Source of the DNA: Eubacteriales bacterium
Lineage (GTDB): Bacteria; Bacillota; Clostridia; Oscillospirales; Oscillospiraceae
Direction of reading: 5' to 3'
NCBI GenBank assembly: GCA_030539285.1
Contig: JAUNSH010000001.1
Coordinates: 1-64,000, forward strand
Length of the DNA stretch: 64,000 bases
The notes under the pieces were generated by a model. That model had not been told where the DNA came from, did not search any database, and was given only the letters and a program-made list of their open reading frames with translations. Shown here in pieces: positions 57,154-64,000 of the stretch. The first letter of the stretch is position 1. The number at the start of each line of letters is the position of its first letter. The position numbers and the translations under genes were made by a program.

Positions 57154-58098
57154 TTATCGTTCCGCCCGCATGGGGTTGTTCAGGAAATCCTCGTAAGAAA
57201 GACGGATACCGTCTTCCAGTTCCGTCTTGTAGGTCCATCCCAGAGCGGTAGCCTTGGACACATCCAAAAGCTTTCTGGGGGTGCCGTTGGGCTTGGTGGT
57301 GTCCCATTTGATCTCGCCCTCGAAGCCCACGACCTTCGCCACCAGCTCCGTCAGCTCCTTGATGGTCAGCTCTTTCCCCGTGCCGGCATTGACCGTCTCG
57401 TCGCCGGAGTAGTTGTTCATCAGGAACACGCAGAGATTTGCCAGATCGTCCACATACAGGAACTCCCGCAGGGGGCTGCCGTCGCCCCAGCAGGTGACCT
57501 CGGTCTTCCCCTCTGCCTTGGCCTCGTGGAAGCGCCGAATGAGCGCGGGCAGCACGTGGCTGTGGGTGGGATGGTAGTTGTCGTTGGGGCCGTAGAGATT
57601 GGTGGGCATAACGGAAATGTAGTCCGTACCATACTGCTTGTTCAGGAATTCGCAGTATTTAAGGCCGCTGATCTTGGCGAGAGCGTATGCCTCGTTGGTC
57701 TTTTCCAGCTCAGAGGTCAGCAGACAGCTTTCCTTCATAGGCTGAGGGGCCATCCGGGGATAGATGCAGGAGGAGCCAAGGAATTCCAGCTTCTTGCAGC
57801 CGTTTTTCCAGGCGGAGTGGATGACGTTCATCTCCAGAATCATGTTGTCGTACATGAAGTCTGCCAGGGCGTTCTGGTTGGCAACGATGCCGCCCACCTT
57901 GGCGGCGGCGAGGAACACATACTCCGGCTTTTCCGCTTCAAAGAACGCTTCCACCTGATCCTGCCGGGTCAGATCCAGCTCCTTGTGGGTGCGGGTGATG
58001 ATATTGTTGTAGCCCTGCCGGTTCAGCTCCCGGACGATGGCGGAACCTACCATGCCCCGGTGGCCCGCCACGTAAATTTTCGCGTTTTTCTCCATCAT
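57154..58098 (-). CDS. fcl: GDP-L-fucose synthase
   Basis: Fcl epimerises and reduces GDP-4-keto-6-deoxymannose to GDP-L-fucose. The 314-residue SDR enzyme has the NADP loop [16 protein letters not shown], the catalytic Ser in FLGSSCIYP, Tyr-x3-Lys in YALAK, and [16 protein letters not shown]. It overlaps gmd by four bases. Confidence 0.96.
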   Translation of the reverse strand: MMEKNAKIYVAGHRGMVGSAIVRELNRQGYNNIITRTHKELDLTRQDQVEAFFEAEKPEYVFLAAAKVGGIVANQNALADFMYDNMILEMNVIHSAWKNGCKKLEFLGSSCIYPRMAPQPMKESCLLTSELEKTNEAYALAKISGLKYCEFLNKQYGTDYISVMPTNLYGPNDNYHPTHSHVLPALIRRFHEAKAEGKTEVTCWGDGSPLREFLYVDDLANLCVFLMNNYSGDETVNAGTGKELTIKELTELVAKVVGFEGEIKWDTTKPNGTPRKLLDVSKATALGWTYKTELEDGIRLSYEDFLNNPMRAER

Positions 58099-59147
58099 TC
58101 GGCACCAGCCTCCTTCAAGGCACGCTCCCGCATTGCCAGCTTCCGGTCATGCACGGCCATAATGCGCACCAGTTCCTCATAGCTGGTCTTCTGGGGATTC
58201 CAGCCCAGTACGGTTTTCGCCTTGGTGGGATCGCCCCACAGGTTGTCCACGTCGGTGGGACGGAACCACTGGGGATTGACGGAAACCAGCAGCTTGCCGG
58301 TGTCCGCGTCGTAGCCCTTCTCGTCCAGCCCGGTGCCCTCCCAGCGGATGGTCATTCCATTGGCGGCGAAGGCCTTTTCGGTAAAGTCCCGGACGGTGTG
58401 CTGCTCGCCGGTGGCGATGACAAAATCCTCAGGCGTCTCGTGCTGCAAAATCATCCACATACACTCGACGTAATCTTTTGCGTAGCCCCAGTCCCGCAGG
58501 GAGTCCATGTTGCCCAGCTCCAGATGGTCCTGCAAGCCCTCAGCGATCCGGCCCGCAGCCAGGGTGATCTTCCGGGTGACAAAATTTTCGCCCCGGCGCT
58601 CGGACTCGTGGTTAAACAGGATGCCGTTGACGGCGAACATGCCGTAGGCCTCCCGGTACTCCTTGGTGATCCAGAAGCCGTACTGCTTGGCGACGGCGTA
58701 GGGGGAATAGGGATGGAAAGGAGTGGTTTCCCGCTGGGGAACTTCCTCGACTTTGCCGAACAGCTCGGAGGTAGACGCCTGATAGAATTTGGTCTTCTTG
58801 GTCAGCCCCAGAATCCGGCAGGCTTCCAGGATCCGCAGAACGCCCAGCGCGTCCACGTCACCGGAGTATTCCGGCACGTCGAAGGACACCTGCACGTGGG
58901 ACTGGGCCGCCAGATTATAGATCTCGTCGGGCTGGACAAGGGAAATCACACGGATGAGGGAAGAAGAATCGGACAAGTCCCCATCGTGAAGATGGATTTT
59001 ATCCAGAATGTGGTCGATTCTCGCGGTGTTGGCGAGGGATGCCCGGCGGACGATGCCGTGGACCTCATAGTCCTTTTCCAGCAGAAATTCCGCAAGATAC
59101 GAGCCGTCCTGACCGGTGATGCCGGTGATCAGCGCAACTTTAGACAT
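58095..59147 (-). CDS. gmd: GDP-mannose 4,6-dehydratase
   Basis: Gmd makes the first committed intermediate of GDP-fucose. The 350 residues show [27 protein letters not shown], the catalytic [30 protein letters not shown] and [18 protein letters not shown]. It is the first gene of the polysaccharide operon, with its own promoter. Confidence 0.97.
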   Translation of the reverse strand: MSKVALITGITGQDGSYLAEFLLEKDYEVHGIVRRASLANTARIDHILDKIHLHDGDLSDSSSLIRVISLVQPDEIYNLAAQSHVQVSFDVPEYSGDVDALGVLRILEACRILGLTKKTKFYQASTSELFGKVEEVPQRETTPFHPYSPYAVAKQYGFWITKEYREAYGMFAVNGILFNHESERRGENFVTRKITLAAGRIAEGLQDHLELGNMDSLRDWGYAKDYVECMWMILQHETPEDFVIATGEQHTVRDFTEKAFAANGMTIRWEGTGLDEKGYDADTGKLLVSVNPQWFRPTDVDNLWGDPTKAKTVLGWNPQKTSYEELVRIMAVHDRKLAMRERALKEAGAE

Positions 59148-59230
59148 AAATTATCCTCCAAATCAAAAATATCGCAATCGCCCCGGGGCGAAAAAAGGCG
59201 CAATTGGGCCTGTTATAGCATAGCTAGGTT

Positions 59231-59259
59231 ATCATACCGCATTTTCACCCGAAAATCAA
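59231..59259 (-). promoter_or_regulatory. Promoter of the polysaccharide operon
   Basis: TTGATT (59259-59254), 17 bases, TATGAT (59236-59231). The leader of about 75 bases contains the perfect palindrome TCGCCCCGGGGCGA (near 59178-59191), which could form a hairpin ahead of gmd. Confidence 0.75.
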
Positions 59260-59343
59260 TCACCATTGCGGGAAAAGCGGCCCTTCCGGGCTTTTCTTTT
59301 GGGCCGGGCTGTGGTATACTGGCGTGGAATTAACCATAACGCA

Positions 59344-59496
59344 TCGTAGGGCGGAGTCATGACTCCGCCGACCCGGTATCGATGATACAAGGCCTGCGAC
59401 GAATGGGGATTGTCGGATAAGGGCCTGCCCATTATCGTTGGACGATAGGCCCAAGGGATAGGTTACGTGGTCGGCGGGGGCAAGCCCCCGCCCTAC
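59344..59496. repeat. GTAGGGCGG..CCGCCCTAC element, copy 2
   Basis: Bounded by TCGTAGGGCGGAGTCATGAC and CAAGCCCCCGCCCTAC, about 150 bases, like 38925-39074. The interior holds TATCGATGATA and GGGCCTGCCC..GGCCC-type small palindromes. It occupies most of the gap between gmd and the rlmI-like gene. Confidence 0.7.
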
Positions 59497-59532
59497 AATA
59501 ACGTGAAATGAATGCCGAAAAGGATGAACGAT

Positions 59533-60762
59533 ATGAAAGCAGAACGGAGCTACCCCAAATTTATCATCACCGCCAAGGGAACCCGCTGGGTGGAGCAAGG
59601 CCACCCCTGGATCTATGAAGGAGAAGTCCTCCGGGAAGAGGGAGCCTGCGAAAACGGCGCGCTGGCCGACGCGGTCAGCGAAAAAGGCAAATACCTCGGC
59701 ACCGGCTTTGTGAGCCGCCACAGTAAAATTCGCCTGCGGCTCCTGTCCCACAACGCCAACGACCGCTTTGACGAAAGCTTCTGGCAGCGCCGCGTTCAAT
59801 ACGCCTGGGACTACCGCAAGACCGTCATGGGCAGCGACATTTCCTGCTGCCGCGTCATTTTCGGAGAGGCCGACGGCTTTCCGGGACTGACCGTGGACCG
59901 CTTCTCCGACATTCTCGTGACCCAGACCCTGTCCATGGGCATGGAGAAGGTCAAGGATATTGTGTTCCCGTTGCTTGCCAAGGTCCTGCGGGCCGACGGT
60001 CAGGACATCCGGGGCATCTATGAGCGCAACGACGTAGCCATCCGGGAGCTGGAGGGCCTGACCCAGAACAAGGGCTGGTATCCCCTGCCCGGCGAAACGC
60101 CCCCGGAAAGCACCGTGACGGAGATCTGCGAAAACGGCATTTTCTACCGGGTGGACGTGGAAAACGGGCAGAAAACCGGGTTTTTCCTTGACCAGAAGTA
60201 CAACCGTCTGGCCGTTGCGAAGCTGGCAAAGGGCAAGCGGGTCCTGGACTGCTTCACCCACACCGGCTCCTTTGCCCTGAACGCCGCCATGGGCGGGGCA
60301 GAGCACGTCACCGCCGTGGACATCTCCGCTTCCGCCATCGAAATGGCAAAGGCCAACGCTGCCCGGAACGGCCTGACCGACCGAATGGATTTTGTGGTGG
60401 CGGATGTCTTTGACCTGCTGCCGGAGCTGGCCGCCAAGGGCAAGGCCCCCTACGATTTCATCATTCTGGACCCGCCCGCCTTTACAAAGTCCCGGAAGAC
60501 CGTGGGCAGCGCCCAGCGGGGCTACAAGGAAATCAACCTGCGGGCGCTGAAGCTGCTGCCCCGGGGCGGCTATTTCGCCACGGCGTCCTGCAGCCACTTC
60601 ATGCCCTCGGAGCTGTTCGTGAAGATGCTGCGCTCGGCAGCGCTGGACGCGGGGGTGGAGCTGCGGCAGATCGAAGCCCGCCAGCAGGCTCCCGACCACC
60701 CCATCCTCTGGAACGTGCCGGAGACCGATTACCTGAAATTCTACATTTTTCAGGTGGTGTAA
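59533..60762 (+). CDS. Class I SAM-dependent rRNA methyltransferase (RlmI-like)
   Basis: The ATG at 59533 (AAAAGGA eight bases upstream) gives 409 residues. A PUA-type domain (1-75; RWVEQGHPWIYEGEV) is followed by an RlmI-like middle and a Rossmann methyltransferase: RVLDCFTHTGSFALNAAMGG, VDISASAIEMAKANA, ILDPPAFTKSR and ATASCSHFM. E. coli RlmI methylates m5C1962 of 23S rRNA; the exact base here is not certain. Confidence 0.92.
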   Translation: MKAERSYPKFIITAKGTRWVEQGHPWIYEGEVLREEGACENGALADAVSEKGKYLGTGFVSRHSKIRLRLLSHNANDRFDESFWQRRVQYAWDYRKTVMGSDISCCRVIFGEADGFPGLTVDRFSDILVTQTLSMGMEKVKDIVFPLLAKVLRADGQDIRGIYERNDVAIRELEGLTQNKGWYPLPGETPPESTVTEICENGIFYRVDVENGQKTGFFLDQKYNRLAVAKLAKGKRVLDCFTHTGSFALNAAMGGAEHVTAVDISASAIEMAKANAARNGLTDRMDFVVADVFDLLPELAAKGKAPYDFIILDPPAFTKSRKTVGSAQRGYKEINLRALKLLPRGGYFATASCSHFMPSELFVKMLRSAALDAGVELRQIEARQQAPDHPILWNVPETDYLKFYIFQVV

Positions 60763-60888
60763 AAGTGAAAGGGCTTGCTTTTGTAACGGCACATATGGTA
60801 TGATGAAAACACAATCGATGTGCTCATACTGGTTTTTGACCTTTTTTCAGGCCGCTGTATAAACAGCCTAAGGCATCAAGGAGAAGCC

Positions 60889-61977
60889 ATGAATATCTTG
60901 TTTGACCACCAAATCTTTTTTGAACAGCGGATCGGCGGTGTATCCCGGTATCACATAGAACTTGCCAGAAGTTTGGAACAGGTCTGCGCGGATCATGTGG
61001 ACATCCCCGTTCCCATCGTCCTCAACGCCTATCTGGCGGATTACACGCACAGAAAGCTCCGCACATCCGTCCCTGACAGCCTTTCCCGGCGGCTCTACCA
61101 GCTCACTACCCTTGCTCTGGATTGGAAGCTGCGGCGGGAACAATACGATATCGTGCATCTGACGTGGTATAAGCCCCGGGTGCTTCAGGCCTGCCGCGGT
61201 CAGAAAACGGTGATCACCATTCACGACATGGTGCAGGAAATTTTCGGCATCGACCCGGTGACGGTGGAACGCAAAAAATACGCCGCCCATCAGGCCGACG
61301 GGATCATTGCCATTTCCGAAAGCACCAAGCGGGACATTCTGAAATTCTACCCGGATATTCCCGAAGACAAAATTAAAGTCATATACCATGGCACCAACCA
61401 CCTTGGGCAGGCCGTGCGCCCGTCCTCCTTCCCGGTGCCCGAAAAATACCTGCTGTTCGTCGGCAGACGGGATGGCTACAAAAACGCCGCTTTCCTGATG
61501 GAGAACCTGGCGTCCCTTCTCAAGGAGCGGACGGATCTGCATCTGGTGTTTGCCGGCGGCGGTGCCTTTACCCAGCAGGAAGAGACGCTGCTGGGCCAAC
61601 TGGAAATTCGTGACCGGGTCTTACAGGAAACCGTGTCCGACGGAGAGCTTGCATGGCTCTACCAAAACGCAGTGTGCTTCCTGTATCCGTCAAAATACGA
61701 GGGCTTCGGCTTCCCCATTCTGGAAGCCTTTGACAATCGCTGTCCGGTTCTGTGCAGCAACGCCAGCTGCCTGCCGGAGGTAGGCGGAGACGCGGTGCTG
61801 TACTTCTCCCCAGAGGACGGCGGGGAACTGCGGGACCGGGTCAATGCCATCATCTCAGACGGCGAGCTTCGCAGACAGTATATCCAGAGGGGAGCGGAGC
61901 GGGTCAAACTGTTCACCTGGGAGGAAACCGCCCGAAAAACCAGCACGTTTTACAAAAAAATCGCGGGACAGGAGTAA
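60889..61977 (+). CDS. GT4 family glycosyltransferase
   Basis: The start at 60889 gives 362 residues: NILFDHQIFFEQRIGGVSRYHIEL, then HLTWYKPR, KTVITIHDMVQEIFG and SKYEGFGFPILEAFDN with LLFVGRRDGYKNAAFL. This is the mannosyltransferase-like type that often starts with the IGGVSRY loop. A promoter (TTGCTT, 18 bases, TATGAT) is near 60774-60803. It leads the second glycan cluster. Confidence 0.9.
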   Translation: MNILFDHQIFFEQRIGGVSRYHIELARSLEQVCADHVDIPVPIVLNAYLADYTHRKLRTSVPDSLSRRLYQLTTLALDWKLRREQYDIVHLTWYKPRVLQACRGQKTVITIHDMVQEIFGIDPVTVERKKYAAHQADGIIAISESTKRDILKFYPDIPEDKIKVIYHGTNHLGQAVRPSSFPVPEKYLLFVGRRDGYKNAAFLMENLASLLKERTDLHLVFAGGGAFTQQEETLLGQLEIRDRVLQETVSDGELAWLYQNAVCFLYPSKYEGFGFPILEAFDNRCPVLCSNASCLPEVGGDAVLYFSPEDGGELRDRVNAIISDGELRRQYIQRGAERVKLFTWEETARKTSTFYKKIAGQE

Positions 61978-61980
61978 GTC

Positions 61981-62601
61981 ATGCCAATTCGGAAGCTGTA
62001 TCGCGCGTATCAGCAGAAAAAAGCACGCCGGAGGATCGCGCCCTATGTCCGCCTGTCCGGGGATTCCCATTACGGCGGCGGCTTCTCCGTGGATCTGCGG
62101 GAGCCGCAGGACGGCCACATCTATCTGAGCGTGGGTGCCCACTGTGTTGTGGACGGAAGCTTTGTATTTGAGAGCAGAGGCGGAAGTGTATCCGTCGGAG
62201 ACCGGGTATTTATCGGAAGCAGCACCTTTATCTCCATAAACCACATTGAGATCGAGGATGACGTCTCCATCGCCTGGAACTGCCTGTTCTATGACCACAA
62301 TTCCCACAGTGTCAATTGGGAGGAGCGGCAGTTTGATACGGAAAAAGTCTATCAGAACCTTTCCTCCGGTCTGCCTTCTCTGCGGGATAAGGACTGGAGC
62401 GTTGTGAAGAATGCCCCCATCCGCATCTGCAAAAAAGCGTGGATCGGGGAAGGGGTAACTGTTCTGAAAGGCGTGACCATCGGCGAGGGTGCTGTGGTCG
62501 GTGCCGGAAGTGTGGTTACAAAGGATGTGGAGCCTTGGACTGTGGTGGCTGGGAATCCGGCACGGACCGTCAGAAAACTTGAACACCATCCCGACCTGTA
62601 A
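61981..62601 (+). CDS. Hexapeptide-repeat acyltransferase
   Basis: A 206-residue left-handed beta-helix enzyme of the maltose/galactoside acetyltransferase type. Hexapeptide turns run from about 55 to 190 (VSVGDRVFIGSSTFIS, IWIGEGVTVLKGVTIGEGAVVGAGSVVT); the catalytic-type His is in YDHNSHSVNWEERQ. It follows the glycosyltransferase by three bases, and probably acetylates a sugar. Confidence 0.9.
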   Translation: MPIRKLYRAYQQKKARRRIAPYVRLSGDSHYGGGFSVDLREPQDGHIYLSVGAHCVVDGSFVFESRGGSVSVGDRVFIGSSTFISINHIEIEDDVSIAWNCLFYDHNSHSVNWEERQFDTEKVYQNLSSGLPSLRDKDWSVVKNAPIRICKKAWIGEGVTVLKGVTIGEGAVVGAGSVVTKDVEPWTVVAGNPARTVRKLEHHPDL

Positions 62602-62677
62602 GCCAGTTTTTTCCCGTTGGCAAGCAAACAATACAGGCCGCTTTAGCCACAGGCCGAAACTGAGAGGAGTTTACACA

Positions 62678-63640
62678 ATGACAAACAAATCCACGTATCT
62701 TCGCTATCTGGTCAAGGGGGAGATCCGCGAGTGCGAAAAAAGAGTCTGCTGGAAATTGGGTTTGAAATATAAGGGGCCGTCAGTCTATGCCGGAATGCCC
62801 TACATCCCCATTCCGGAGGCTCAAGTGCATATTAAAAATCGGATTCTTTCTGGTGAACCCTTCGCCGTAGCCCGATACGGCCTGACAGAACTGAAGGCGT
62901 TCTGGCATCAGGATTGTCTTTTCCCGCTGCACTCCGGACTGAAAAAGTCGCTTTTGGACGAGATGTGCTGCAATTCCGGTTTCTTTCCCCATGATTACCA
63001 GAAGATGATTCAGTTTGCGGATTTAATGAAGGAATCCACTTCCCAGATGGATGTCATGTGCATCTGGCACAACCTCATGGAAGACTACGCCATTGAGACC
63101 TATGGAAATCCTGAGATGATCACACATCTTCTGGCGCTGGAACCCTGGTACGCTCCCGAGGAACCATGGACAGCTGCGCTGGCTGGAAAAAAGGTGCTGC
63201 TGATCCACCCATTCCGTGATACCATCCTGAGCCAGTACGAAAAAAGGGAGAAAATTTTTGACAACCCGAATTTCCTGCCGGAATTCGCCGACCTGCAGGT
63301 GCTCAAGGCAGTTCAGACCATCGCCGGAACTCAGGATGAACGGTTTCAGGACTGGTTTGAAGCCCTGGACTGGATGTACGGTGAAGCCATGAAAATGGAT
63401 TTCGACATAGCGATCATCGGCTGCGGTGCCTATGGCTTTCCTCTGGCGGCGAAGCTGAAAAAAGCTGGAAAGCAAGTCATCCACATGGGTGGCGCCACCC
63501 AGCTTCTCTTTGGTATCAGAGGAAGCCGCTGGGACGTTGAGCCGGTAGTCCGCGCGCTTTACAACGAATACTGGGTCCACCCTCTGGCATCCGAAACTCC
63601 CGACGGCGCAAAGCTGGTAGAAGGCGGCTGCTACTGGTAA
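62678..63640 (+). CDS. GT-D-fold-like glycosyltransferase or hypothetical EPS protein
   Basis: The ATG at 62678 (GAGAGGAG upstream) gives 320 residues, cytoplasmic. FAVARYGLTELKAF and the end DIAIIGCGAYGFPLAAKLKKAGKQVIHMGGATQLLFGIRGSRWD match proteins often listed near DUF1792/GT-D glycosyltransferases (the GCGxxGFPLA and GGATQxxFGIxGxRWD segments). Catalytic activity is not established. Third gene of the small plus-strand cluster. Confidence 0.65.
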   Translation: MTNKSTYLRYLVKGEIRECEKRVCWKLGLKYKGPSVYAGMPYIPIPEAQVHIKNRILSGEPFAVARYGLTELKAFWHQDCLFPLHSGLKKSLLDEMCCNSGFFPHDYQKMIQFADLMKESTSQMDVMCIWHNLMEDYAIETYGNPEMITHLLALEPWYAPEEPWTAALAGKKVLLIHPFRDTILSQYEKREKIFDNPNFLPEFADLQVLKAVQTIAGTQDERFQDWFEALDWMYGEAMKMDFDIAIIGCGAYGFPLAAKLKKAGKQVIHMGGATQLLFGIRGSRWDVEPVVRALYNEYWVHPLASETPDGAKLVEGGCYW

Positions 63641-63668
63641 CCCTCAACAGATACCACAATACAAAAAG

Positions 63669-63696
63669 ACCGGAGCCTTACGGCCCCGGTCTTGCC
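63669..63696. terminator. Bidirectional hairpin after the small glycan cluster
   Basis: AAGACCGG and CCGGTCTT enclose GCC/GGC with a short loop. AAAA precedes it and GCCTTATTT follows; the T-richer exit is on the minus strand, so termination on the plus strand may be weak. Confidence 0.6.
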
Positions 63697-63749
63697 TTAT
63701 TTCGTCCCCTGCCCGGGCAGCAGGGTTCGTCAATCCTCCCCGGGCGGGC

Positions 63750-63778
63750 TTGCATTTCCCGGATAAGCATGGTATGAT
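63750..63778 (+). promoter_or_regulatory. Promoter of the plsC-like gene
   Basis: TTGCAT (63750-63755), 17 bases, TATGAT (63773-63778). Confidence 0.65.
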
Positions 63779-63824
63779 AACTTCCAGCAAGCAGGCGGGC
63801 TGTCCCGCCGGAAAGGAACTCCTC

Positions 63825-64000
63825 ATGAATCGAATCGTTACGATGGTGCTGAAAAACTTAGGCATCGTCCCCGGTGCCTGGATGAAGCTCTGCAAATACG
63901 CCAAGCACACAGACAACTACCCGGAAATCGAAAAATACCGGCACATCCAGTTTATTTTGAAGCGCGCCGTCACCGGCGGAAACATCGAGATGACGGTCAC
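63825..64000 (+). CDS. Lysophospholipid acyltransferase-like protein, N-terminal part (runs off the window)
   Basis: Open at the right edge; 58 codons are visible from the ATG at 63825 (GGAAAGGAAC upstream). The sequence NRIVTMVLKNLGIVPGAWMKLC, then KYAKHTDNYPEIEKYRHIQFI resembles the front part of PlsC-type 1-acylglycerol-3-phosphate acyltransferases of Clostridia. The catalytic HX4D lies beyond the window, so the call rests on general pattern only. Confidence 0.6.
   Translation, partial: MNRIVTMVLKNLGIVPGAWMKLCKYAKHTDNYPEIEKYRHIQFILKRAVTGGNIEMTV

Overview
The window reads as a chromosomal segment of a GC-rich, anaerobic, low-GC-lineage-derived Gram-positive, most likely a gut member of the Oscillospiraceae (class Clostridia). 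The reasons are the six-gene Rnf complex, a Trp-type T-box leader, Gram-positive style promoters (TTGACA-17-TATAAT) and ribosome sites (GGAGG), LexA without an SOS operon attached, and many short palindromic intergenic repeats of the kind common in that family. This assignment is inference; no 16S gene is present.

Layout. 1-5861 (minus): rpoBC, with rpoC running off the left edge. 6367-11356 (minus): rnfCDGEAB, an ion-pumping ferredoxin:NAD oxidoreductase. 11705-13299 (minus): NfeD, a stomatin-like SPFH protein and DUF6440. 13670-15583: a small CmpB-like membrane protein, tRNA-Met and tRNA-Glu, an unknown helical protein, lexA. 15668-19238 (plus): T-box leader and a tryptophan-type ABC importer (trpXYZ). 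19470-22554 (plus): ECF sigma factor with its membrane partner, PspC, a DUF2975-like protein, TraX. 22596-26122 (minus): GNAT, DUF2156, acyltransferase and queT, the last behind a candidate preQ1 riboswitch. 26610 (plus): a tiny holin-like toxin. 26791-35812 (minus): M18 peptidase, coaE, a Sua5-type protein, tpiA, pgk, trmL, a lipoprotein, ftsH. 36022-38868 (plus): rlmB and a P-type-ATPase-like protein without the phosphorylation motif. 39081-59147 (minus): a large cell-surface polysaccharide locus closed by apbE. 59533-64000 (plus): an RlmI-type methyltransferase, a second small glycan cluster, and the start of a PlsC-like acyltransferase.

How the parts work together. The polysaccharide locus carries manA, manC, gmd and fcl, which take fructose-6-phosphate-derived mannose-6-phosphate to GDP-L-fucose (only phosphomannomutase is missing), plus an alpha-1,2-fucosyltransferase of the GT11 type, four GT4 transferases, a WecG/CpsF-type transferase fused to a membrane sugar-transferase-like N-terminus, a flippase and an acyltransferase. 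A fucosylated surface glycan is the natural reading. apbE, which attaches FMN to RnfG and RnfD, sits at the far end of this locus, about 28 kb from rnf.

The most unusual material is between genes: two elements that have split bidirectional terminators and left a copy of the hairpin on each side; a convergent promoter and terminator pair opposite the rpoB leader; a preQ1-like aptamer separated from tandem terminators by an inserted palindrome; a T-box followed by a ten-codon ORF ending in Trp; and several other palindromic repeat families.
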